IMG/VR virus record: IMGVR_UViG_3300025294_000236
Location: 1 to 57,901 of that record
Source of the DNA: a virus
Direction: 5' to 3' (one strand)
Length of the DNA: 57,901 nucleotides
A model generated the notes under the pieces. It was not told where the DNA came from. It did no database searches and saw only the letters and a list, made by a program, of their open reading frames with translations. Position 1 is the first letter of the stretch. The number at the start of each line of letters is the position of its first letter. Made by a program: the position numbers and the translations under genes. This document shows, piece after piece, positions 40,945 to 49,171 of the stretch.

Positions 40945-42317
40945 CAGAATTGAAAGCCGTCAGGGAGTTCGGAAGTCGCCTTGGCGAAATCGGAATTCGC
41001 GGCCGCCTCTGCGGAATTCAGCGCGGTCGGTTCGGAATTATCCCGGTCTACATGGAGGACGCGCCGCTCCGTGCGCCACACCCACTTGTCGCCAACGCCG
41101 ATGATGCTGCGGTTCGACAGAGTGACCGATGCGGCGTCCCTCGCCTTCCGACACCGATCGCGGAACTTGGCGTCGTTCTTGTCGTCGCCGGGCATCACCC
41201 GGATCATCTCGTCGAGCCATTGCTGCATCGTCACGCCGCGGCGTCCGTGGGGCGCGCGGGCCTCGAACGGCACCGCCTGATCCTTCTCCTCGATCGCGGC
41301 CTGCAGCGCCTTCATCGCGATCGTCAGGTTCGGCCCCAGGATCACGCGGCCATCCGGCGTCATGCTCGCCTGCCGGGATTTGAGCTCGGATGCCGCGTCG
41401 TGCATCTCCGCGAGCTGCATGGACGGATCGGTGCCCAACGCGGTCACGACGCAGGAGGTAATCGCGTCGCCGTCCTCGTCCTCGCCAACCTCGCGTTGTC
41501 GCAAGCGGAATTCGTGCCGAGCGCCCGTCGGGCCGGCCTTCAGGCGCGTGATCTGCCACTGGTTCGGGCGACCATTGAAGGCTGGGGAGACGAACCACTG
41601 GCCGTCATTGTCGCCCTTGAGCGAACCGTGTCCTCGGGGGTCGAGCGAGCCCCCGGCCTTCGGTGTATGGTGGACGCCGGCCACCGCCGTCTCGCATTCG
41701 TCCTGGATCTTCTTGCAGTTGCGCAGGAAGGCCCCGACCACCTCCGACTTCACGTCGTCCCCACCGGCCAAGCTCTTGTTGACCGTGTCGACGAAGGCGA
41801 TCCCCACACCGACGCCGAACTCCGCCCGCATCATTTCGTCCGCTGTCTTGATGTCGGCGATCAGGTCTGTCGTCTGGTGCGCCTCCGAGCGCAGGTCGAT
41901 CGCGACCGGGACGAGAAGGAATGGCCACCGGAAATCTGATGGCAGGTCATGCTCCTGCAGCCACGCATGGATGCGGATGATGAAGTCGTCTTGCCCCTCG
42001 CCGGCAAGGTACACGATGCCGCATGGCTTGCACTTGCGGCCGAACCACTCGACTTCCTTCTCTCCCTTCGCCGCGGCCAGCGCCAACGTGCAGGCGAGAT
42101 CAAGAGTGAGGAAGGACTTGCCGCACCCAGGCTCCCCGATCACGAGGTGCATGGTGCGAGCGAGAAGAGCGCCCTTGACGATCCAGTCGCGCTTGGGCGG
42201 CTTGTTCCCGATCACGTCATGGACGAACGACGCGCGCAGCTTGAACGAGCGCAGCATCGCCATCGCCCGCGTCTCGAACGTCTCAAAGTCCTCGATCGGT
42301 GGTGGCGCGTGGATCAT
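40944..42317 (-). CDS. RepA-like replicative helicase (AAA_25 ATPase)
   Basis: A 457-residue RecA-fold ATPase. Residues about 45-260 carry LVIGEPGCGKSFLTLDLACT (Walker A), GIVYLAGEGQDDFIIRIHAW, GIAFVDTVNKSLAGGDD (Walker B) and GVHHTPKAGG (sensor). The layout is that of hexameric RepA-type helicases and related phage proteins. The C-terminal part (residues 330-430) contains a DNA-binding-like region with a basic stretch. It would unwind the origin with the adjacent primase. Confidence 0.83.
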   Translation of the reverse strand: MIHAPPPIEDFETFETRAMAMLRSFKLRASFVHDVIGNKPPKRDWIVKGALLARTMHLVIGEPGCGKSFLTLDLACTLALAAAKGEKEVEWFGRKCKPCGIVYLAGEGQDDFIIRIHAWLQEHDLPSDFRWPFLLVPVAIDLRSEAHQTTDLIADIKTADEMMRAEFGVGVGIAFVDTVNKSLAGGDDVKSEVVGAFLRNCKKIQDECETAVAGVHHTPKAGGSLDPRGHGSLKGDNDGQWFVSPAFNGRPNQWQITRLKAGPTGARHEFRLRQREVGEDEDGDAITSCVVTALGTDPSMQLAEMHDAASELKSRQASMTPDGRVILGPNLTIAMKALQAAIEEKDQAVPFEARAPHGRRGVTMQQWLDEMIRVMPGDDKNDAKFRDRCRKARDAASVTLSNRSIIGVGDKWVWRTERRVLHVDRDNSEPTALNSAEAAANSDFAKATSELPDGFQF

Positions 42318-43072
42318 GCTGCGGAGCCTCGTAGAGGCGCCAAGAGCGGGGCATCACCATCAATGCGAGCGCGTATGACAGGCACGAATGACTCATCGCC
42401 CTCGATCAGGATCGCATCCATGCCGTGGCGATTGGCGAGAACACCTGTCGTGCCGGAACCGGCGAACGGGTCGAGGACAGTGCCTCCCGGCGGGCAGGCG
42501 AAAAGCAGAAGAGGCTCAACGATAGCCAGTGGCTTTTGCGTCGGGTGCTCTGCCGATCCGTGCTCCGAGCGAGCAAAAATCACGCTACGCATCAGGCGGT
42601 CGCCGCCGTCATACGATTTGTACGAGCCGGGCTTTATCTCCCCCGCATGCGTTGGCCCGCGGCGCCTGACTACGGAGCGGAAGACCGCGTCTGGAGTGGT
42701 CTGGACGGCTTTGTAGACACCACCCCACGGAGCGTCATCGCGATAGAATTGCAGGGCCAGTTCATGGACACGCTTGAAACGATCCGCAGCGAAGCCTGAT
42801 CCGTTGTGCTTTTCCCAGACGACATCCTGCGCAAGGCGCCAACGAGCGAACTCGTCCGCCGTCTCCAGGAACATCCGCTGCGACCCAAAGACCCACATGC
42901 TGCCAGTCGGCTTGAGGACGCGTCGAACCAGACGCGGCCAGCCCGGGACGCGCTTGTCCCAGCGCAGGGAAGTTTCGCCATAGGGCGGATCGGTCACGAT
43001 GCAGTCGACACTTTCGTCAGGGATCGAGTCCACGGCGTCGCGCATGTCGGCGTTGATGATGCGAACCGTCAC
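42314..43072 (-). CDS. DNA adenine or cytosine-N4 methyltransferase, beta class
   Basis: A 252-residue enzyme with DPPYGETSLRW (motif IV) at about 27-37 and LDPFAGSGTTGVLANRHG (motif I) near residue 205; the order IV, target domain, I defines the beta class, which includes CcrM. The HPTQKPLAIVEPLL motif precedes motif I. It lacks the extra C-terminal domain of CcrM. I chose the GTG at 43072, which overlaps the upstream stop and follows AAGGTGG. No nuclease partner is present, so it is an orphan enzyme, perhaps for protection or regulation. Confidence 0.85.
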   Translation of the reverse strand: MTVRIINADMRDAVDSIPDESVDCIVTDPPYGETSLRWDKRVPGWPRLVRRVLKPTGSMWVFGSQRMFLETADEFARWRLAQDVVWEKHNGSGFAADRFKRVHELALQFYRDDAPWGGVYKAVQTTPDAVFRSVVRRRGPTHAGEIKPGSYKSYDGGDRLMRSVIFARSEHGSAEHPTQKPLAIVEPLLLFACPPGGTVLDPFAGSGTTGVLANRHGMDAILIEGDESFVPVIRARIDGDAPLLAPLRGSAA

Positions 43073-43482
43073 GACCAATCCACCTTGTAGACCGTGATGC
43101 CGAGCTTTTCGGCTTGGCGGCAGCAATCGCGGGTGCCGCGGGAGCCGGGGAACGCGATGACGGCGGACGGCTGTTCCTCCTTCAGCATCACGCCATTGCG
43201 TTTTGGTCCCGCGGCGTTGCCGAAAGCGGGCCAGTCCGCGACGTAGACCTTGAACGGAATATCCTTGCTCTCAGCCCACGCAGCAGCCAGAGCATCGGCG
43301 CCAGTGGCATCGCCGCAAGCCAGACGAGAAAGCTCGAGGCGCGCCACCGCAGCGTCCAGAACGGCCACAAGGCGACCGCGCTCGCGTTCCGCCGCGGCCT
43401 CATACTGCAGCCGCAGCCCATCAGGGATGTGGTCCGGCACCAGCCCATACGAACGGCCGCCGCAGACGACGATGGTGGTCAT
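43069..43482 (-). CDS. SLOG-domain protein (DUF2493-like)
   Basis: A 137-residue Rossmann-like protein. It begins MTTIVVCGGRSYG, then LACGDATGADALAAAWAESK, then VMLKEEQPSAVIAFPGSRGT and ITVYKVDWS, the pattern of DUF2493/YspA-type SLOG domains. These are thought to bind or sense nucleotide derivatives. It is ATGA-coupled between primase and methyltransferase. Confidence 0.8.
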   Translation of the reverse strand: MTTIVVCGGRSYGLVPDHIPDGLRLQYEAAAERERGRLVAVLDAAVARLELSRLACGDATGADALAAAWAESKDIPFKVYVADWPAFGNAAGPKRNGVMLKEEQPSAVIAFPGSRGTRDCCRQAEKLGITVYKVDWS

Positions 43483-44648
43483 GCCGCCCTCTTCGGTTCG
43501 CGCCCCAGGAGCAGGTCGTTGAAATCGAGACCGTTCGGCGCGAAGTGCACGAAGGGCGTGATGCCCTGCTGCCGGAAGCGCCGGGCGCCGGTGAGAAGCG
43601 CAGCGTGGGTCGCGTAAGTGTCGGAATCGCCGTCCCCGAGCAGGATGAGCTCCTTGACCTCGGACGGGAGCAGCAGGCCCGGACGCGCCATGTCGGGCGT
43701 CCCATTCATGATGGTCTTGATGTTGCCGTTCGGGCGCGGATGCGGGAGGCGCCCGGTAGGCTCGCCAGACAAATTGCCGAGCGACACGGCGCACCAGAGA
43801 CCGACGTCATCCGGGCCGGCATCCATCTGCCACCATGAGGCGCAGGTCTCGATGCCTTCTCCGCTCGCCATGCAGGCGCGCGCCGGCGACATGCGGATCG
43901 CGCCGCCCTTCCACTCGGCATAGACCTTCTTGGCCGCGTTCAGCCGTCGATCGCCGGGGGGCTCGAGCTTCTTCGGCTCGCGGGCGTCGAGGTAGGTCCG
44001 GTGGATTCCGATGATGGTGTCATCGAGCGCGCGGATGGCGGCAACGACGCAGGGGAATTCGCCCAGCAGCTTGAGCTTTTCCTCGCCTTCGACATTGCCC
44101 CAGTATTCGAGCGACGGCGCGAAGCGGATGTCGACGCACATATCCGCGGACATCGTGATCTTGCGCCGGCGGAAATAGGCGTCGCCGTCGGTGCCGAGCA
44201 GATACTGGCAACGGTCGAAGATGCGCGCGGCACGCTCGCGATCGGTCTCCTTGCGCTTCGTCTCCCGCTCTTCCCGAGCAAGGTCCCGGTCCTTCCGTTC
44301 CTCGCGCCGTTCCTTGACGATGGACGGATCGAGCGGAACGACGTTGGAGTCGCGCCCAGGCGGTGGTTCTCCATTGATGATCTCGCACGCCTCCATCAGG
44401 GAGACGCCGTCGAGGTGCATCACCATGTCGATCGCGCTGCCGCCCTCCGCGCCGCGGCAGTTGAAGACGCGCTCGCGCTCATTGACCGAGAAGCGGTCGG
44501 TGCCTCCGCAGACGGGGCATGGCCCCTGCCACTCCCCGCCTGAGCGCTTCAGCACCGCTCCACGCTCCTGAGCGAGAGACAGCAGGTCAGACGAACTGCG
44601 CGCCCTGTCGATCCATTCCTGAACGTCTGGATCGTAGGCGCCGCTCAT
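43479..44648 (-). CDS. DNA primase with zinc finger and Toprim domain
   Basis: A 389-residue primase. Residues about 40-70 form the zinc ribbon (GPCPVCGGTDRFSVNERERV, FNCRGAEGG). A charged linker (110-140) follows. Residues about 255-345 are the Toprim core: ACMASGEGIETCASWW with the catalytic Glu and LILLGDGDSDTYAT with the DxD. It makes RNA primers for the helicase encoded two genes downstream. It lacks a DnaB-type helicase domain. Confidence 0.86.
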   Translation of the reverse strand: MSGAYDPDVQEWIDRARSSSDLLSLAQERGAVLKRSGGEWQGPCPVCGGTDRFSVNERERVFNCRGAEGGSAIDMVMHLDGVSLMEACEIINGEPPPGRDSNVVPLDPSIVKERREERKDRDLAREERETKRKETDRERAARIFDRCQYLLGTDGDAYFRRRKITMSADMCVDIRFAPSLEYWGNVEGEEKLKLLGEFPCVVAAIRALDDTIIGIHRTYLDAREPKKLEPPGDRRLNAAKKVYAEWKGGAIRMSPARACMASGEGIETCASWWQMDAGPDDVGLWCAVSLGNLSGEPTGRLPHPRPNGNIKTIMNGTPDMARPGLLLPSEVKELILLGDGDSDTYATHAALLTGARRFRQQGITPFVHFAPNGLDFNDLLLGREPKRAA

Positions 44649-45034
44649 GGCTGCACCTGGAGCGTCTTGGCCTTGTTGTACTGCTTCGTCGGGGTGGAGA
44701 GCTTGCCGAGACGCTTGCGGGCGGCGTCGATCCCATCGTCGACCAGAAGCCGGACGGCATAGTCGACCATCACGGCAGGGCTGACCTTGGCCTCGTCAGC
44801 AAGCGTCTGGATGGTCCCGGCACGGCGCAGGCTGACATAAGCGGTGACGCGCCGGGAATTGTGCCGACTGAGCGGGATCGCATAACGCTCCGCGATCTTG
44901 CAGACACGCTGGCGATTGATGCCGATCACGCGCGCGATCTCGACCGGTGACTTGCCCTGATCGGCGAGCTCTCGGATTTGCTTCGCCCGGCGCTGACCGA
45001 CCGGAGTGATATACATGTGGCCCTTGAGGTACAT
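44645..45034 (-). CDS. Helix-turn-helix regulator
   Basis: A 129-residue basic protein starting MYLKGHMYITPVGQRRAKQI. GKSPVEIARVIGINRQRVCK is a typical helix-turn-helix. A second helical part (IQTLADEAKVSPAVMVDYAV) may also bind DNA or dimerise. It lies upstream of the primase and may regulate the early operon or recognise an origin. Confidence 0.7.
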   Translation of the reverse strand: MYLKGHMYITPVGQRRAKQIRELADQGKSPVEIARVIGINRQRVCKIAERYAIPLSRHNSRRVTAYVSLRRAGTIQTLADEAKVSPAVMVDYAVRLLVDDGIDAARKRLGKLSTPTKQYNKAKTLQVQP

Positions 45035-45348
45035 CACGCTCCCCTGTCGATTTGCTGGAAGGCACGTTTTCCGGCTGTCACCGCCTTGACCACGACGGCC
45101 GGAACCTGGCGCCCGAAAGCTGAGGCACCCTCGCCATCGGCCTTGAGCGTGGTCAGCATTTCCGCGCTCGCGGCGAGCAACGCGGCCTCGCGCAGGTGCT
45201 CCTTGTAGACGCCTTGGCCGCGCGCCTGAGCCGAACGCTCGCGCGCCCTGAGCGTCGCGCATTGCTGCTCGACCGCGTCGATGCATGCCGCCATAAACGC
45301 GCCGCCCGGAAGCGTCTGCAGGTCGGCGAATGGGTCGGGGGCGCTCAT
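45034..45348 (-). CDS. Small hypothetical protein
   Basis: A 104-residue protein starting MSAPDPFADLQTLPGGAFMA, mostly helical (ACIDAVEQQCATLRARERSA). The ATG overlaps the upstream stop and its own stop overlaps the next ATG. No motif is recognised. It may be a partner of the helix-turn-helix protein. Confidence 0.62.
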   Translation of the reverse strand: MSAPDPFADLQTLPGGAFMAACIDAVEQQCATLRARERSAQARGQGVYKEHLREAALLAASAEMLTTLKADGEGASAFGRQVPAVVVKAVTAGKRAFQQIDRGA

Positions 45349-45731
45349 GACAGCACCTCGCAAACCGGCCGGTTCGCCAGATCGATCAGCACGTCGGCAT
45401 GGCAGGGCGCTCCTGCCTTGCACCAGCAGGCGAGGTTCTTGCCGCGGAGCTTTGGCAACGCGGACCGGAAAGCTTCGGCTGTTTCACCCGAGGCCGTCAT
45501 CATCTCGCGGAAGCACTCGACAGCATCTTCCGCCGTTGGGACGCTGAAAGTCTGGTAGCCCGGCATGCCCCATGTTCGACCAGGCTCGTGGTGCGGGTGG
45601 ACCGAGAACGGATTGCCCCACGGGCCCGGCCGCGTGACCTTCACCGCCGGCAGGCCGTTCGTGGCCTGCGACAGCGCCTGCAGGTCGAAGCCCTTGCGGC
45701 GCGAGAGCTGGAGACGGACGGGTCCGGTCAT
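45345..45731 (-). CDS. DUF4326-family protein
   Basis: A 128-residue protein. KVTRPGPWGNPFSVHP, then DAVECFREMM, RSALPKLRGKNLACWCKAG and APCHADVLIDLAN match the DUF4326 pattern, with Cys and His that could bind metal. The family is common in phages and has no established activity that I know of. It overlaps its neighbours by 4 bases. Confidence 0.8.
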   Translation of the reverse strand: MTGPVRLQLSRRKGFDLQALSQATNGLPAVKVTRPGPWGNPFSVHPHHEPGRTWGMPGYQTFSVPTAEDAVECFREMMTASGETAEAFRSALPKLRGKNLACWCKAGAPCHADVLIDLANRPVCEVLS

Positions 45732-46324
45732 GGCCGCCCCTCCGCGAAGACGCCGGCCGGGGCCATGAGGGCCGCGACCTTCCGATGCTGCATGGGGGTG
45801 ACGATCTGCGCCTGGGACGGTGCGACCTGGATGCAGGACCATGACCAGAGAGCGGCCGCGTCTGCCTCGTCCGTGTTCTTCGGTGTCCACCCGAGCTCCA
45901 CGCACATCGCCTTGACGTGCTTCTTCGGGTTGGGCGGGTAGCCATGACCGACGAAGGTCTTCCGGACCGTCTGCACCTTTCCGGTTCGCCACCGAATCTT
46001 CTTCATCTCCGCAACGAACTCGACCACGCCGGTCATCTTCGCGAGCGTGATGGTGGTCTGCGGATTGCCCTTGGCTTTGACCCGCTTCTCCTCCGGGTCG
46101 TACTCGCCAGGGATGATGCCGAGCGCCGCCTCGTAATAGAGCCAGTCGGGCTTGGACACGCGGCAGAACTCAATCAGCCACGTCCCAAGCTTGGCCATGG
46201 CGGCGGCCGTCTCGATGTCCTTGCCGGGGAGAGACAGCAGCGTGGGGCGCTCGCCGGGACGTCCGAAAGCGACGCCGGTCATCGTCTTAGACAAGTCGAG
46301 CGCGAGGATGAGAGGCCCGCTCAT
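45728..46324 (-). CDS. RuvC-like Holliday junction resolvase
   Basis: A 198-residue nuclease of the RNase H fold. ILALDLSKTMTGVAFG holds the first Asp, DWLYYEAALGIIPG the Glu, and NTDEADAAALWSWS the final acidic pair. KHVKAMCVELGW precedes it. It would cut branched recombination or packaging intermediates, consistent with the YqaJ and RecT genes elsewhere in the window. The start at 46324 overlaps the upstream stop. Confidence 0.82.
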   Translation of the reverse strand: MSGPLILALDLSKTMTGVAFGRPGERPTLLSLPGKDIETAAAMAKLGTWLIEFCRVSKPDWLYYEAALGIIPGEYDPEEKRVKAKGNPQTTITLAKMTGVVEFVAEMKKIRWRTGKVQTVRKTFVGHGYPPNPKKHVKAMCVELGWTPKNTDEADAAALWSWSCIQVAPSQAQIVTPMQHRKVAALMAPAGVFAEGRP

Positions 46325-46410
46325 GGCCACACCCTCCGGACGAAGCTGCCGAGCAGCACCCAAAACGTCAGGCCGAACGGGATCGCGATGAGGATTCCGC
46401 GGAAGGGCAT
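46321..46410 (-). CDS. 29-residue membrane peptide
   Basis: It begins MPFRGILIAIPFGLTFWVLL and ends FVRRVWP, a single hydrophobic segment flanked by basic residues. The ATG overlaps the upstream stop (TGATG), its stop overlaps the next ATG, and GGGAG lies 8 bases upstream. Precise coupling supports real translation. Confidence 0.55.
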   Translation of the reverse strand: MPFRGILIAIPFGLTFWVLLGSFVRRVWP

Positions 46411-47345
46411 CAGGCTATCTCCCGCAGCCGGACGTTGATCTTGTCGGACCAGAGGTCGAGGCCGATCGAGGCGAGATTGGCGCGCTCGATGTTGAGCGCT
46501 TGGCGAACGACCTCTGCCGACTGGCACTTGGCGCGCTTCGCCACGATGTCGAAGCCGAAGAGATCGCCATGCTTCAGCACGTCAAGCGCGCGGGCGGCCG
46601 TCTCGCGCACGTAGACCATGCCGTCCGGCCCGTAGACGCGGTCGCCATCAACGGCGGCAAGCTTGTCGATCGCGGGCGCTGGCCGCTCTGGCGCTGGCTG
46701 GGCTGCCTCCGATGCGGGAGTGTCCGCCTTCTGTTCGGGCGTCGCCTCTTCCGCCGCTGCCTCCGGCGCGGAGGTCGGCGAACCCATCGGGCTGACAAGA
46801 CGATAATGGGACGGCTCCCGGCCGCCCCTGGCGCCTACGCGCTGCTTGCCGGGAACGGACTCAACCTTCAGCGCGACGCCAGCCTTCTTCAGGTCTCGGT
46901 TTAGGTCGATGACCTGCGCCTTCACCCCGTCCACCGTCGGCGCGACGCGGGCCCTCGCAAGCTCAGTCAGCGTCATCGGCTTGATGCGAAGGGTATTCAG
47001 CAACAGGGCGCGCCGCTCGGTTGTCCTGATGTCGACTCCGCCATAGCTGACGATGAAGGGCGGCCGCGCGCTCTCGCCATTCTTGCGTCGGTCGCGCTTG
47101 GTCTTGGGCGCCGGCTCCGCGTCGAAATCCATCTTCGGGACTGGCGGCGCTCCGCCGGGCGCTTCGACGATCGTCGCCCTGTCTGGCAACGGGCCGATGT
47201 CCCACATAGGATCTGGCGCGCTCTTGTCGAGCATGCCGGCGAGCATCAGGACGAGCCGCTCCGTCGCGCGGAACGAGGCCTGCTGAACCGCCTGCTGATC
47301 CTGGATCGCGCGGATGATGTCGTAGGGGGACGGAGCGATGGTCAT
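46410..47345 (-). CDS. Winged-helix-like protein, 311 residues
   Basis: The N-terminus is helical; residues about 96-185 (PFIVSYGGVDIRTTERRALL, MTLTELARARVAPTVDGVKA, GREPSHYRLVSP) look like a winged-helix DNA-binding domain. A low-complexity Ala/Glu linker follows, then a second domain (ARALDVLKHGDLFGFDIVAK). It may act in replication or transcription control. No firm family. Confidence 0.65.
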   Translation of the reverse strand: MTIAPSPYDIIRAIQDQQAVQQASFRATERLVLMLAGMLDKSAPDPMWDIGPLPDRATIVEAPGGAPPVPKMDFDAEPAPKTKRDRRKNGESARPPFIVSYGGVDIRTTERRALLLNTLRIKPMTLTELARARVAPTVDGVKAQVIDLNRDLKKAGVALKVESVPGKQRVGARGGREPSHYRLVSPMGSPTSAPEAAAEEATPEQKADTPASEAAQPAPERPAPAIDKLAAVDGDRVYGPDGMVYVRETAARALDVLKHGDLFGFDIVAKRAKCQSAEVVRQALNIERANLASIGLDLWSDKINVRLREIA

Positions 47346-47659
47346 GGCTGCGTCTCCGCTAAAGCGGCGTCCAGAACGGCTCCGGCCGCGCCCTGCGGGC
47401 TGCCGCTGTCATCACGCGGCATTGCCGCCGCCAGTTCGCCGAGTGTCGCGCCGTGCTGGAGGGCGATCGACGCCAGCGTCGCGATTTCTAGGCCGGCGAT
47501 GTGCGACTCGGTGGTGAGCTTGTTGCAGCCGATGAAGAGCTCTGCCGGCCGCTCGCCGCTGAAGCCGATCGTCACGTCGTAGGAGACACGCGAGCCCGGC
47601 ACCGGATGTGGGACATTGATCACGATGCCTTCGCGGCGGTTGGGAGGTCGCTGTCTCAT
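47342..47659 (-). CDS. TSCPD-like domain protein
   Basis: A 105-residue protein starting MRQRPPNRREGIVINVPHPV. The segment SYDVTIGFSGERPAELFIGC, LEIATLASIALQHGATLGEL and AMPRDDSGSPQGAAGAVLDA follows the TSCPD pattern seen at the end of B12-dependent ribonucleotide reductases and as stand-alone phage proteins. No reductase gene is present in the window. Role unknown; possibly nucleotide-linked. Confidence 0.7.
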   Translation of the reverse strand: MRQRPPNRREGIVINVPHPVPGSRVSYDVTIGFSGERPAELFIGCNKLTTESHIAGLEIATLASIALQHGATLGELAAAMPRDDSGSPQGAAGAVLDAALAETQP

Positions 47660-48219
47660 GGCAGCATCTCCTGACGAGCGAGCAGGCTGCGATAAGACGG
47701 CGTGGTCACGACCGGCAGGCAGTGCTCGCACCATGACGACGTTCCAACAGTGGGGAGGCCGCAGACGAGCTTCTCGGTAACCGGCAGGGCATCCCAGCCG
47801 GGCAGAGGCATCGCGCATTGGAGCGGACGTCTATCGAGGAAGAGGACACCCCGAACATCCGGCCTCTGTCTGGTCGACACTTGGTCGAACGTGCCGACCG
47901 TCACCAGATCGGGGACCAGCGTGAGGCCATCGCGCTCGCGCTCACGCTCTGCCGCCTTCTTGGCAATGCGTTTCGGGTTAAGCCCAAGTCGGCTTGTCCG
48001 GTCCTTAGAAGTGGCCGGCCGAGTGCCCTTCTCGGCTTTGTCGCGCGGCACCGGTGTCACCTTGGGCAATCCGAGACGAACGCTCTTGCCAATCACCGCG
48101 TTGCGGGGTGGTGCGCCGATCTCCCGCATGATCTCGCTAGCGGAAAAACCACGAGCCCGCAGGTCGCGCAGCGCTGTCACGCGCTCGTCAGTCCATTCCC
48201 ATTTCGCATGCATGTTCAT
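47656..48219 (-). CDS. GcrA-like cell-cycle regulator
   Basis: A 187-residue protein. Residues about 7-55 (KWEWTDERVTALRDLRARGF, SASEIMREIGAPPRNAVIGK, SVRLGLP) match the GcrA DNA-binding domain. The C-terminal end has ALPVTEKLVCGLPTVGTSSW and CEHCLPVVTTPSYRSLL, a cysteine layout like the GcrA sigma70-contacting domain. GcrA activates promoters with sigma70 and is linked to CcrM methylation in alphaproteobacteria. The phage form may redirect host transcription. A basic linker (85-105) joins the domains. Confidence 0.78.
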   Translation of the reverse strand: MNMHAKWEWTDERVTALRDLRARGFSASEIMREIGAPPRNAVIGKSVRLGLPKVTPVPRDKAEKGTRPATSKDRTSRLGLNPKRIAKKAAERERERDGLTLVPDLVTVGTFDQVSTRQRPDVRGVLFLDRRPLQCAMPLPGWDALPVTEKLVCGLPTVGTSSWCEHCLPVVTTPSYRSLLARQEMLP

Positions 48220-48245
48220 ACTGCCCCCACCTCGCCTGGTAGCGC

Positions 48246-48431
48246 CTATTCGGCCGCCTTCTGCTGGCGCTGATAGGAAACGACGGCGTCAGGCTCAGCG
48301 ACGGATAGGACGAGGCGCAGAAGCGTCTCCAGACCCTGCAGTTCCTGCTTGCGCGTCTCGATCGTCTGAGCGAGCAGATCGGCATAAGCGGTCGACTCGT
48401 TGTTGAGCCGCAGGACGTGATCGGTCCTCAT
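48246..48431 (-). CDS. Small coiled-coil protein
   Basis: A 61-residue protein starting MRTDHVLRLNNESTAYADLL. The ATG at 48431 has GGAGG 7 bases upstream and overlaps the upstream stop. It is a helical coil (QTIETRKQELQGLETLLRLV). Unknown role. Confidence 0.62.
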   Translation of the reverse strand: MRTDHVLRLNNESTAYADLLAQTIETRKQELQGLETLLRLVLSVAEPDAVVSYQRQQKAAE

Positions 48432-48529
48432 GGCAGCCTCCATGGCTTTCCGTTGATGATGAGCGTGGTCGCGACGCGCGGTCGGAAGAGAGAGCGGGCG
48501 CGGCGCACAAGGCGGCGCAGGGCGCTCAT
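48428..48529 (-). CDS. 33-residue basic peptide
   Basis: It begins MSALRRLVRRARSLFRPRVA and ends NGKPWRLP. The ATG overlaps the upstream stop (TGATG) and its TGA overlaps the next ATG, an exact fit in the coupled chain. Strongly basic, so RNA or DNA binding or membrane interaction is possible. Confidence 0.55.
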   Translation of the reverse strand: MSALRRLVRRARSLFRPRVATTLIINGKPWRLP

Positions 48530-48714
48530 CAGAACACCGTCAGGCGCGCGACATCCTCTGGGTCGGGCTTGGGCTTCGGCTCGAACTCGTCCCAGTCGTC
48601 ATGCGGGATGTCGTCGTCATCGCCGGCGCCGAAGATGGCGACCCAGCACAGGGCCACCACGCCGGCGAGGATTGCGATCAGGTATCCCGGATCAAATTCC
48701 GCACGAGGCTGCAT
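48529..48714 (-). CDS. Small single-pass membrane protein
   Basis: A 61-residue protein. Membrane segment YLIAILAGVVALCWVAIFGA is followed by a very acidic tail (GDDDDIPHDDWDEFEP). GGGAGGGGG precedes the ATG. The acidic cytoplasmic or periplasmic tail could mimic nucleic acid, but function is unknown. Confidence 0.62.
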   Translation of the reverse strand: MQPRAEFDPGYLIAILAGVVALCWVAIFGAGDDDDIPHDDWDEFEPKPKPDPEDVARLTVF

Positions 48715-48736
48715 ATCCCCCTCCCCGAGGTTGAGA

Positions 48737-49171
48737 TCAGTTCATTGCGCTGATGCCGGAGCGCAGCTTGGCGGCGTTCTCCGCGGCGGCGCGCTCGTCC
48801 TCGTCGGGCTCATCGCCCTCGGTCAGGCTGTCGATCGCCGCGCCACGGGCCAGCGTCGCCTCACCCAGCGGGAGGTCCGCGATCATGCCGAGGGCGAACT
48901 TGATCTGGTCGTAGGTCTCGGCTTGCTCCGGCTCCATGCCGCCGCGGAGCTGCTCGATCTTCTTGGTGAGATCGCGCTCCTTGATGACCGCCTTGAGCTC
49001 CTTCTTAGGGACTCCGTGGTCTTTGGCCCGGTCGTAGACGTCGGAGATCATCTCCTTGACCGACTGGACGCGCTGAGCGTGCTCGCCCTTGTAGGAAAGG
49101 ATCTGAGCGTTGTGCCGCTCGATCTCGCCGACGAAACGCTTCAGCACTTCGCCGTCATAGCCATTGCTCAT
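48737..49171 (-). CDS. GapR-like (DUF2312) nucleoid protein
   Basis: A 144-residue helical protein. Residues about 5-70 (GEVLKRFVGEIERHNAQILS, SVKEMISDVYDRAKDHGVPK, KELKAVIKERDL) follow the DUF2312/GapR pattern, whose host members clamp overtwisted DNA and help replication. The acidic C-terminal part (TEGDEPDEDERAAAENAA) is extra. It lies in the early operon, so it could protect or organise phage DNA or compete with host GapR. Confidence 0.75.
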   Translation of the reverse strand: MSNGYDGEVLKRFVGEIERHNAQILSYKGEHAQRVQSVKEMISDVYDRAKDHGVPKKELKAVIKERDLTKKIEQLRGGMEPEQAETYDQIKFALGMIADLPLGEATLARGAAIDSLTEGDEPDEDERAAAENAAKLRSGISAMN

